A stretch of 11,946 nt of DNA from Deltaproteobacteria bacterium (GTDB lineage Bacteria > Desulfobacterota > Desulfofervidia > Desulfofervidales > DG-60). The notes under the pieces were generated by a model. The model did not search any database, was not told the origin of the DNA, and saw nothing but the letters and a program-made list of their open reading frames with translations. The stretch lies in the NCBI GenBank assembly GCA_021163945.1, contig JAGGTC010000182.1, forward strand, positions 1-11,946. The letters run 5' to 3'. The translations under genes were made by a program, and so were the position numbers. Of the stretch, positions 5,973-11,946 are shown piece by piece (position 1 is the first letter of the stretch; each line of letters begins with the position of its first letter).

Positions 5973-7045
5973 AGTAGGCCTTCTAGTTTAATGAATTTCC
6001 CCAAAGAGACAGGGGGATTAAGCCCCTTTGCAACCCATATAGTCTTTTCTTTTGGAAGGAAGATAACACTCTGAACTGTTGCCTCATTTGCTACAGGCTC
6101 AGTCCTTAATGCCTCAATTGCCTCACTTATCCCAAATGGTTCCCTTTTGCATAACTCCCTTAGTTTCCTATCCCTAAGGTGGCTGTGATTATAGGTAAAA
6201 GATTCATCTGGCATAGAGGAGCCTGGTGGTTTTGCTATAAATGGGGCCTGTAGTGAATCCATAGCCAGGGTTTGGTAGTGGTTTGTCACAGTAATCACAC
6301 CCCCCTCACCCTCCCTCCTCTCCCAACCCCTGGCAGATATCTCAAGTACAAATGCCTCATCTGCTGAGGCCAAGAGGAGATTGTTTCCAATAGTCCTTTT
6401 TGCCTTTATTATGACCCCTTCAATCTCTTCTATAGATGAGGCATATTGGATGGCGTAACGGTAGAGGAGGCCTGTGGCGATCCCCTTTCTACTCTTATCA
6501 GAGGTATAGGAGGCATGGCTTGTTAAGATAAGGCCATTTGCATTTATACCGGTCACACAGCCTATATAGCCAGGCCAGGCCAAAGAGATAAAAGGGTAAC
6601 CATCTTTTGGCCTATAGACAAAGACTGTATTTAAATGGGTCATCAAGTCTGTAAAGATGTCATAGTCCAAATTTCTACCACAGATAGTATGGCCACCTCT
6701 AACAACTGCAAATGAAGAACAAGAGAGTATATTTAGGAGGTCATCCAGCACATTTAAGAGCAGAATGAAGTGATAGGGTACACTTGCCCCCTTTGCTACT
6801 GAGAGCATCTCCTCCCTCAATTCATTTGGGATATAGCGATTCATTGTCCTAGAGAGGATCATTAAAAGCCAGTATAAGACCCTACCAAATAGTGGCCACT
6901 TTTTCCTTGAGAGATAGCCAATGAATTTGGAGCGAATCAGATGGATCTCCTCTTTGAGGGAGGCCCCATGCTGAAGCCCTATCTGTGAGGGGCTTCCCTC
7001 AAGTTCTAAGACAGTAAGCCCCTCTTCTCTTAAAAGAAACCTCAT
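5969..7045 (-). CDS. C45 peptidase / acyl-CoA:6-aminopenicillanate acyltransferase-like N-terminal-nucleophile hydrolase
   Basis: 358 residues. Family features are the N-terminal GSPSQIGLQHGASLK (17-31), which matches the common G...G..HG opening of C45 proteins, SCSSFAV with the presumed autocatalytic nucleophile C109, GHTICGRNLDYD (118-129), the TGINANGL segment typical of the family, and LLLASADEAFVLEIS further on. In characterised members the precursor cuts itself just before the Cys, which then becomes the N-terminal nucleophile for amide hydrolysis or acyl transfer. The residues before C109 would be released or kept as an alpha subunit. No signal peptide is obvious, although residues 53-66 are hydrophobic. 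The substrate cannot be told from sequence; homologues act on N-acyl amino acids or peptides, and penicillin synthesis is not implied. A good promoter sits directly upstream and there is no SD. Confidence 0.8.
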   Translation of the reverse strand: MRFLLREEGLTVLELEGSPSQIGLQHGASLKEEIHLIRSKFIGYLSRKKWPLFGRVLYWLLMILSRTMNRYIPNELREEMLSVAKGASVPYHFILLLNVLDDLLNILSCSSFAVVRGGHTICGRNLDYDIFTDLMTHLNTVFVYRPKDGYPFISLAWPGYIGCVTGINANGLILTSHASYTSDKSRKGIATGLLYRYAIQYASSIEEIEGVIIKAKRTIGNNLLLASADEAFVLEISARGWERREGEGGVITVTNHYQTLAMDSLQAPFIAKPPGSSMPDESFTYNHSHLRDRKLRELCKREPFGISEAIEALRTEPVANEATVQSVIFLPKEKTIWVAKGLNPPVSLGKFIKLEGLL

Positions 7046-7056
7046 ATTAGAAAAGT

Positions 7057-7085
7057 TTTATACTAAACAATATCTGTATTTACAA
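7057..7085 (-). promoter_or_regulatory. Sigma70-like promoter of the C45-family gene
   Basis: Minus-strand TTGTAA (7085-7080), 17 bases, TATAAA (7062-7057). The -10 ends 11 bases before the ATG at 7045, predicting a leader of about 4-5 bases without Shine-Dalgarno. This spacing is the same as at the M23 and isomerase genes. Confidence 0.5.
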
Positions 7086-7183
7086 GGTAGAAAAATGCTC
7101 CCACCAAAGGAGATGATTAGGTATTTACACGTCATAATAGACCAAGAGACCTATCAATTGCTCGATGCTGATCTCCAGTAAGT

Positions 7184-8050
7184 TTAAAAAATAAAAGATT
7201 CTACCTGAAGGCTTATATCTACTGCCCTTACTGAGTGGGTAAGCTGACCAAGGCTAATAATATCTGGTTCAAGGCGGGCATAATCAAGCAAATTCTCCTC
7301 TGTAACGCCACCAGATACCTCTATAATCACCTTTTCCCTTAGCCCCTTTTCCCTCAATATCTTAAGTGTCTCCTCTACCTCTTGAGGACTAAAATTATCT
7401 AACATAATAATATCTGCACCCAAAAGGGTGGCTTCTACTGCCTGTTCTTTGTCCCTTACCTCAATCTCTATCTTTTTTGTAAAACTTGCCCTCTTTGCTA
7501 GATTAATTGCATTTTCCAGCCCACCTACCAATGCAATATGGTTGTCCTTGATCAAAATGGCATCCTCTAGGTGCATGCGATGTGTGTCACCACCGCCTAT
7601 CTTTACTGCCTTTTTATCAAAGTACAGGAGCCCTGGGGCAACCTTTCTTGTAGCCGAGATCTTTGTCTTAACACCCAGTTTTTTTATCTTTTCTGATAAA
7701 TTTCTGGTAAGTGTAGCAATGCCACACATCCTCATAAGTAGATTTAGGGCCGTCCTCTCTGACATAAGTATCAAACCTGCATCTCCATAAACAGTTAAAA
7801 TGGTGTCCCCAAAATTTACCCACTCACCATCCTTAAAATTTCCCTTAGTCTCTAAATCTAGTATGGAAAAAAGCAACTTTACCTCTGAGATACCTGCTAG
7901 AAGGAGACCTCCCTTTTCCTTTGCAATAATTCTCCCTTTTGCCTTACTGCCCTTTGGGATGAGGATATCTGTAGTGATGTCCCCTAGGCCAATATCCTCC
8001 TTTAGAAAATTGATTAGTCTCTCCTTTAGAATGGCCTCTGGTAAATCCAT
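7184..8050 (-). CDS. nadC: Nicotinate-nucleotide pyrophosphorylase (carboxylating), quinolinate phosphoribosyltransferase
   Basis: 288 residues, typical length. The enzyme joins quinolinate to phosphoribosyl pyrophosphate, releasing CO2 and pyrophosphate to give nicotinate mononucleotide, the third step of de novo NAD synthesis. Motifs: EDIGLGDITTD (18-28), SERTALNLL (97-105), SATRKVAPGLL (132-142; the usual form is TRKTTPGLR), KIGGGDTHRMHLEDAILIKD (150-169) and IEVSGGV (243-249), all expected PRPP or quinolinate binding segments. Its ATG overlaps the nadA stop codon by one base (TAATG), so translation should be coupled by re-initiation. It is the last gene of the nadX-nadA-nadC operon; no clear hairpin plus T-run terminator follows it. 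Confidence 0.96.
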   Translation of the reverse strand: MDLPEAILKERLINFLKEDIGLGDITTDILIPKGSKAKGRIIAKEKGGLLLAGISEVKLLFSILDLETKGNFKDGEWVNFGDTILTVYGDAGLILMSERTALNLLMRMCGIATLTRNLSEKIKKLGVKTKISATRKVAPGLLYFDKKAVKIGGGDTHRMHLEDAILIKDNHIALVGGLENAINLAKRASFTKKIEIEVRDKEQAVEATLLGADIIMLDNFSPQEVEETLKILREKGLREKVIIEVSGGVTEENLLDYARLEPDIISLGQLTHSVRAVDISLQVESFIF

Positions 8051-8961
8051 TACCTAAAGATTTCAACCATCTTTTCTAAACTCTTTTGGGCAGCCTTTAT
8101 GACCTCTTCAGGCAGGATCACTTTATAGCGCTCTTCTTTTAGGGATAGATAGACATCCTTTAATGTATTGGCCCTCATAGCGGTACAAATGGCCTCTTTG
8201 TATGCGGGGATAAATTCCTTATCAGGGTTTTCCTTTTTTAAACGGTGAATAAGGCCGATCTCTGTAGCTACAATAAATTTTTTCTCTTGAGATTCTCTCA
8301 CGAATCTGCACATCTGGGATGTGCTTCCTACATAGTCTGCTATCTCAATAACGTCCATAGTGCACTCTGGGTGTACTATCAAAATTGCATCTTTGTGAAT
8401 TTTCTTTAGCCCTTTCAAATCACCAACATTAAAAAGCACATGCACTGGGCAAAATCCTTGAGGGGGGACAGGAATGATTTGTTTTTTTGTCTTTTTTGCC
8501 ACATAATCAGATAGGTGCCTATCTGGGCCAAAGAGTATCGTATCTTCTTTTAGTCTTAAAACTAGCTCTACTGCATTTGCAGAGGTGCAACAGACATCAC
8601 ACTCTGCCTTTGCCTCTCCCAGTGTATTTACATAAAGTACACTGGGGATGCCTGGATAACGCTGCTTCCAGAGTTTAAAGTAATCCAGTGGGAGCATCTG
8701 TGCCATAGGGCACCTTGCCCCCAAACTTGGCATAAGCACCTTCTTATTGGGGTTGAGGATTAATGCCGATTGTGCCATAAAGTCTACACCACAAAAGACA
8801 ATGATTTTGGCGTCTGTCCTTTGGGCCTTACGGCAAAGTTCAATGCTATCCCCAATAAAATCAGCGATGTCTTGAATCTCTGGCCTTTGATAGTTGTGTG
8901 ACAAAATTATGGCCCTTTTTTTCTCTTTTAATTCTAAAATCTCTTGCTGTAGTGCATTCAT
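8050..8961 (-). CDS. nadA: Quinolinate synthase A
   Basis: 303 residues, the short form typical of thermophiles and anaerobes. It condenses iminoaspartate with dihydroxyacetone phosphate to quinolinate using a [4Fe-4S] cluster with one open iron site. The three expected cluster cysteines are visible: C84 in GARCPMAQM, C171 in QGFCPVHV and C259 in AICTAMRANTL. The substrate-binding motifs SHNYQRPEIQDIADFIGDS (21-39) and VHPEC (196-200) are also present. Its ATG overlaps the nadX stop in an ATGA arrangement (4 bp). The oxygen-labile cluster and the unstable iminoaspartate substrate, supplied by NadX next door, make tight co-expression sensible. Confidence 0.97.
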   Translation of the reverse strand: MNALQQEILELKEKKRAIILSHNYQRPEIQDIADFIGDSIELCRKAQRTDAKIIVFCGVDFMAQSALILNPNKKVLMPSLGARCPMAQMLPLDYFKLWKQRYPGIPSVLYVNTLGEAKAECDVCCTSANAVELVLRLKEDTILFGPDRHLSDYVAKKTKKQIIPVPPQGFCPVHVLFNVGDLKGLKKIHKDAILIVHPECTMDVIEIADYVGSTSQMCRFVRESQEKKFIVATEIGLIHRLKKENPDKEFIPAYKEAICTAMRANTLKDVYLSLKEERYKVILPEEVIKAAQKSLEKMVEIFR

Positions 8962-9785
8962 GTCCCAATTACCAATTCCCTTCCTATTTCTTCTAATGTC
9001 TTAATAGCTGAAAGTGCAGCTAAATAGCTTGTCTTTGGGTTCTCAGGAAATGGCAGATTTTCGGTCTTACAGACCAAGTTTCCAAATTTTCCCTCTGCCT
9101 TGATCTCATGGATATTTTCTGAGATATTTGGGTCTACTATAATCCTTACCCATGTCTTTTCCTTGCCAATGCCTGCTAGGCTTAAGGAGGCAGCTACATT
9201 TACATTTTGTGGAAAAAACCTTACTGCCTCCTCTGCCCTACCTTCATATATCAAGGTAGGCTCACTAATTTTTTCTAAATCTATATGTCTTTGTTCTATA
9301 TATGGTGCCCCCTTTAGCCCCCTTGGTGGCTTTGTTGTGGTCAGGGTTACCTTACTTAGGCCAGCCAAGGATGCCGCCTTTATGGCATCCAAACCAGCAA
9401 TGGCCCCTGAAGGTATGTAAATATGTCTTCTGTATTCTCTAGCTACATTTTCCAGTTCATTTAGTAACCCATCATCTAATAGGGCACCTACACTCATTAT
9501 CATTAAATCCTTACCACTCTCCAAGACCTTAACACCATACATATGTACTGCCCTTTGAGAGGCCGCTTCAATTACCAAATCTATAGGATGATTCAGAAAA
9601 TCTCTAAAATTTTGGGAAATTTTTGGAGGATAGGACATACCCTCACAGATTTTTTGTGCCTTCTCAGGCAATAGATCAAATACAGTTATCAGCGAGAACC
9701 TATCTGATAAATCCTTATCAATGGCCTCAGCAATTATTGTCCCAATGACCCCACAGCCAATTAAACCTACATTTAATTTTTTCAT
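8958..9785 (-). CDS. nadX: L-aspartate dehydrogenase
   Basis: 275 residues, slightly above the usual ~240-270. It oxidises L-aspartate to iminoaspartate with NAD(P)+, feeding NadA directly and replacing the FAD- and oxygen/fumarate-dependent NadB. Features: an N-terminal Rossmann motif VGLIGCGVIGTIIAE (6-20), EAASQRAVHMYG (73-84), MSVGALLD (97-104), IPSGAIAGLDAI (124-135), the TTTKPP segment (149-154) and FPQNVNVAASLSLAGIG (191-207), all typical of AspDH. It is the first gene of the operon and overlaps nadA by 4 bp. The ATG at 9785 is preceded directly by AAGG, too close to act as a normal SD. A weak promoter lies just upstream. Confidence 0.94.
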   Translation of the reverse strand: MKKLNVGLIGCGVIGTIIAEAIDKDLSDRFSLITVFDLLPEKAQKICEGMSYPPKISQNFRDFLNHPIDLVIEAASQRAVHMYGVKVLESGKDLMIMSVGALLDDGLLNELENVAREYRRHIYIPSGAIAGLDAIKAASLAGLSKVTLTTTKPPRGLKGAPYIEQRHIDLEKISEPTLIYEGRAEEAVRFFPQNVNVAASLSLAGIGKEKTWVRIIVDPNISENIHEIKAEGKFGNLVCKTENLPFPENPKTSYLAALSAIKTLEEIGRELVIGT

Positions 9786-9802
9786 CCTTATAAAATAGGC
9801 AG

Positions 9803-9829
9803 TCTATACCTTAATGGGACATGTTGCAA
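9803..9829 (-). promoter_or_regulatory. Candidate promoter of the nadX-nadA-nadC operon
   Basis: Minus-strand TTGCAA (9829-9824), 15 bases, TATAGA (9808-9803), in the 66-base gap after the isomerase gene. The spacing is short and the match modest. The predicted leader is about 10 bases. I see no NrtR- or NiaR-like palindrome that would point to NAD-dependent control. Confidence 0.3.
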
Positions 9830-9851
9830 GTCCTTGTTTACTAGACTGTGG

Positions 9852-10757
9852 CTACTCCAGTCCTTCTTCCTTTAAATAATCAACTGCTGCCTCTATCTGC
9901 TGGGCTGTAGACTTTGGGTGGATCTCAAAGATCTTTATGGATGCCCTCTTTAAATAAGGTATAATTTTACTAAAGTTCACCGTTCCTTGGCCTGGGGCCC
10001 GGTGGTCATCCAGGTCCTTTACATCATGGATGTGTGTGCCCAACAGGTGATTACCATAATCTTTAAGCCACCTTTCATGAGGGCAGATGCCAAGACGGGA
10101 CAAGACCTCGGCATGGCCAACATCGTGCCAATAGCCAAGGGGGGCACCAGAAAATGTCTCTAGGACAAGCCTTACTTCCTCATAATTTGGAATTTCATGG
10201 AAATAATAACGATTTTCAATCCCAATTTTTACCCCCAGTCTTTCTGCCTTTGGGAGCAATTTGTCTAGACTTAAGAGGGCAGCGTCTAAGTATTTCTTTG
10301 CCCTTTCTTTACGTTCATTTAACTTTGTCTCAATAAATTCCCTCTCATTTTCAAGCTGGCCAGATAGATAAAGCTCCTTCCATTTAGAGAACTCATCTTC
10401 CATCTCTACCCTACCTAAATGGACGACTACGGCCTGTGCCTCTAAATCATTGGCAATCTCCATACTCCTAATAGTAGCCTTTACTGCCAATAGCCTCTCT
10501 TCCTTGTCTGGGTTAGAGAGTAAAAACATATCGGCTGAGGCCTTTGCCAAAGGGATGCTATCAGGCCTTGGGAAATAATTGTGGATGCTTAATACCCTCC
10601 AATCCCTTTTAAGGCTATTTTTTATATCCTTAAATGCAGTCTCTGATATTCTATAATCTAGTTCTAGGGCAGAAAATGGGAGAGGGGAAAGTGCCTCTAA
10701 GAGTTCCTTTCCATCTTCAATCAGCTTAGAGCACCATACTGTAGAGATTCCAATCAT
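9852..10757 (-). CDS. Sugar phosphate isomerase/epimerase-like TIM-barrel protein (AP endonuclease 2 fold)
   Basis: 301 residues with the xylose-isomerase-like TIM barrel of the PF01261 type. Metal and active-site positions recur at the ends of strands: ELD (32-34), SIHNYFP (57-63), VVVHLGR (110-116), IGIENRYYF (178-186, with the conserved Glu181), GYWHDVGHAEV (208-218), THIHDV (241-246), DHRAPGQGTVNF (251-262) and a terminal FEIHP (277-281). This is the usual set of His/Asp/Glu metal ligands of the superfamily. The family covers sugar epimerases, hydroxypyruvate isomerase, endonuclease IV and others, and the substrate cannot be named. The absence of a helix-hairpin or DNA-binding motif and the general look favour a metabolic isomerase over endonuclease IV. 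Upstream is a strong -35 and no SD. It is followed by the nad operon on the same strand, 66 bp away. Confidence 0.8.
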   Translation of the reverse strand: MIGISTVWCSKLIEDGKELLEALSPLPFSALELDYRISETAFKDIKNSLKRDWRVLSIHNYFPRPDSIPLAKASADMFLLSNPDKEERLLAVKATIRSMEIANDLEAQAVVVHLGRVEMEDEFSKWKELYLSGQLENEREFIETKLNERKERAKKYLDAALLSLDKLLPKAERLGVKIGIENRYYFHEIPNYEEVRLVLETFSGAPLGYWHDVGHAEVLSRLGICPHERWLKDYGNHLLGTHIHDVKDLDDHRAPGQGTVNFSKIIPYLKRASIKIFEIHPKSTAQQIEAAVDYLKEEGLE

Positions 10758-10768
10758 AGAAAAAAATA

Positions 10769-10795
10769 TTTATAATCACTACTATATTTTGTCAA
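10769..10795 (-). promoter_or_regulatory. Sigma70-like promoter of the isomerase-like gene
   Basis: Minus-strand perfect TTGACA (10795-10790), 15 bases, TATAAA (10774-10769). The -10 ends 11 bases before the ATG at 10757, giving a leader of about 5 bases and no SD. The box TTGACAAAAT is identical in sequence to that of the M23 promoter. The 50-base gap is shared with the divergent gene at 10808; on the plus strand TATAAT (10771-10776) overlaps this -10 and could serve that gene. Confidence 0.5.
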
Positions 10796-10797
10796 GT

Positions 10798-10804
10798 AGG
10801 AGGG
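10798..10804 (+). promoter_or_regulatory. Shine-Dalgarno site of the TMEM165-like gene
   Basis: AGGAGGG lies three bases before the ATG at 10808. The complement to 16S rRNA is strong but the spacing is short. It contrasts with the SD-less genes on the other strand. Confidence 0.7.
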
Positions 10805-10807
10805 AAA

Positions 10808-11068
10808 ATGTGGAAGACGGTCTTTACTGTTTTTGGACTTATCTTTTTGGCCGAGTTAGGGGACAAGACCCAGCTAGCTACATTTGCCTATGCAGCCTCT
10901 AGTAGACAAAGATTTGCCGTTTTTATAGGGGCCTCTCTTGCATTGATGGCTACCTCCTTTATAGGTGCATACCTTGGTGGGGTGCTGGGTAGGTTTATCC
11001 CTTACCAATATGTTCATAAGGGGGCAGGGCTGCTTTTTATTGGCATTGGGATATTTATGATACTATAG
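10808..11068 (+). CDS. Half-size TMEM165/GDT1 (UPF0016) family membrane protein, probable cation (Mn/Ca) transporter
   Basis: 86 residues with three hydrophobic segments (about 5-29, 34-58, 66-86). The family signature ELGDKTQLA sits in the first (16-24). Full-length members have two such repeats of about 90 residues each; bacteria also have single-repeat versions that are presumed to pair. This one is a single repeat ending cleanly in TAG, so it looks natural rather than truncated, and no second half lies next to it in the window. The eukaryotic and bacterial members studied export Mn2+ or exchange Ca2+/Mn2+ for H+; that role here is inferred. The gene is divergent from the isomerase gene and its stop overlaps the 3' end of waaA on the other strand by 6 bases. 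Confidence 0.88.
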   Translation: MWKTVFTVFGLIFLAELGDKTQLATFAYAASSRQRFAVFIGASLALMATSFIGAYLGGVLGRFIPYQYVHKGAGLLFIGIGIFMIL

Positions 11069-11946
11069 ATATTTTTTAATCAAGTCAAAATATCTATCAG
11101 TGGCCCCTTGATGGGCCTTAAGCAGGCCTAGTGCCCTATCCCCTATGGCCTTCGCCTTCTCTGGGAATTTTATCCAATCTTCCATAACCTCAATTAAATC
11201 ATCTTTGTCACTAATGGATATAGCTGCCCCATTTTCTAACATCAATTCCTTTATCTCACTAAAGTTAAACATATGTGGTCCAAATGCTATAGGCCTTCCC
11301 CAAGCTGCGGCCTCAATAGGGTTGTGTCCGCCTACAGGGGCAAGGCTGCCCCCTATAAAGACAAAATCTGCTATTGAATAGATAGTAGCTAGCTCACCAA
11401 TTGTATCCAGGACAATTACCTCACAAGGGCCAATTTTTTCCTCTTGACTCCTCCTTTTTACATTAAAATTCCACCTTCTGGCCAATTTTTCTACCTCAGA
11501 AAACCTCTCTGGGTGGCGGGGGGCAATGATTAAACAAATCTCAGGGTAGGTCTTTAATAAGTGTTTTAATACGTCAAAAATGGCCTCCTCCTCCCCCCTG
11601 TGTGTGCTACCAGCCACCCAAACCCTTTTCTTAAAAGGGATCCCCAATTGCCTACGCAGGGCCATTTTTTCTTCTTTTGAAAATTGAGGTATATGAAAAT
11701 CAAACTTCATATTCCCTATAACCTTTAGCTTAGAGGGATCGGCACCCAAAAGCCTCAACCTCTTTGCGTCCTCTACCCTCTGTGTACCAATAAAATCAAA
11801 TGAATTTATAACCTTTTTAAAAAATGGCCTAATTAGTTGGTAGCGTTGATATGACTTGTGCGATATGCGGGCATTGATAAGCAGACAGGGTATATTATTT
11901 TTTCTTATACAGTGCAAAAAGTTTGGCCAAATGTCTGTTTCTATCA
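11063..11946 (-). CDS. waaA: 3-deoxy-D-manno-octulosonic acid transferase, 5' end outside the window
   Basis: Partial: the reading frame stays open to the window edge and starts further right. The in-window part covers about 293 codons of a protein usually around 420-430 residues, so roughly the N-terminal third is missing. Just inside the edge the frame reads IETDIWPNFL, the family's ETE-LWPN motif, followed by LLINARISHKSY. Later come GNMKFD, VAGSTHRGEEEAI, LIIAPRHPERF and the GT-B nucleotide-sugar binding segment FIGGSLAPVGGHNPIEAA. This GT30 enzyme moves Kdo from CMP-Kdo to lipid A precursor at the inner face of the inner membrane, showing that the host makes lipopolysaccharide. A TTG at 11917 is an internal Leu codon, not the start. 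It is convergent with the TMEM165-like gene. Confidence 0.93.
   Translation of the reverse strand, partial: IETDIWPNFLHCIRKNNIPCLLINARISHKSYQRYQLIRPFFKKVINSFDFIGTQRVEDAKRLRLLGADPSKLKVIGNMKFDFHIPQFSKEEKMALRRQLGIPFKKRVWVAGSTHRGEEEAIFDVLKHLLKTYPEICLIIAPRHPERFSEVEKLARRWNFNVKRRSQEEKIGPCEVIVLDTIGELATIYSIADFVFIGGSLAPVGGHNPIEAAAWGRPIAFGPHMFNFSEIKELMLENGAAISISDKDDLIEVMEDWIKFPEKAKAIGDRALGLLKAHQGATDRYFDLIKKYL

Noticed and set aside
7095..7181. A 28-codon plus-strand frame (starts MLPPKEMIRYLHV) in the gap between the C45 gene and nadC.
   Set aside because: Only a weak AAGG upstream, no recognised family and very short; a frame of this length is expected by chance. It would merit a conservation check only if relatives keep it.
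7100..7183. Possible terminator hairpin downstream of nadC (GAGATC ... GGTCTC on the minus strand).
   Set aside because: The six-pair stem contains a wobble and has a long loop and no T-run after it, so it does not look like an intrinsic terminator.
1..11946. Search for tRNA, rRNA, riboswitch and CRISPR structures, toxin-antitoxin pairs and defence genes.
   Set aside because: No cloverleaf, repeat-spacer pattern, cobalamin or other riboswitch consensus, or defence-gene motif was found in any gap; the gaps other than 1-751 are all under 140 bp.

Overview
The window looks like ordinary chromosome of a Gram-negative, probably anaerobic bacterium with moderate-to-low GC and heavy use of AGG/AGA and ATA codons. 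Gram-negative identity is inferred from a Kdo transferase (waaA) gene at the right edge. An anaerobic or micro-oxic lifestyle is inferred from an aspartate dehydrogenase (nadX) standing where the oxygen-using L-aspartate oxidase NadB would normally be, together with an archaeal-type cofactor-independent phosphoglycerate mutase and a fused CobA-HemD protein. This combination suits a sulfate-reducer-like lineage (Desulfobacterota or a neighbour), but no marker here fixes the taxon.

Layout. Positions 1-751 hold no intact gene. They contain a decayed IS1380-type transposase on the minus strand (best block 83-461) and what may be the terminal repeat of a second insertion sequence (30-49). Next comes a plus-strand group: a small FmdB-type zinc ribbon protein (752-955), hemC (1009-1935) and a cobA-hemD fusion (1925-3433). 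Together hemC and cobA-hemD convert porphobilinogen to uroporphyrinogen III and on to precorrin-2, the branch point for siroheme, cobalamin and the siroheme-dependent heme route.

From 3423 to 10757 everything is on the minus strand. In transcription order the genes are a TIM-barrel sugar isomerase/epimerase-like protein, the nadX-nadA-nadC operon (aspartate to nicotinate mononucleotide), a C45/acyltransferase-like N-terminal-nucleophile hydrolase, apgM, and a membrane-anchored M23 metallopeptidase. At the right, a half-size TMEM165/GDT1 family membrane protein (plus strand) converges on waaA (minus strand), whose 5' part lies outside the window.

The gene set is mostly housekeeping, and I do not see a convincing undescribed system. 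The points most worth a second look are: (1) several minus-strand genes with good sigma70-like promoters placed so close to the ATG that the mRNA would be leaderless or nearly so, with no Shine-Dalgarno; (2) an M23 peptidase with Asp in place of the second His of the HxH zinc motif; (3) the oxygen-independent nadX-nadA-nadC operon; (4) the IS1380 relic with internal deletions; and (5) two tail-to-tail gene overlaps.
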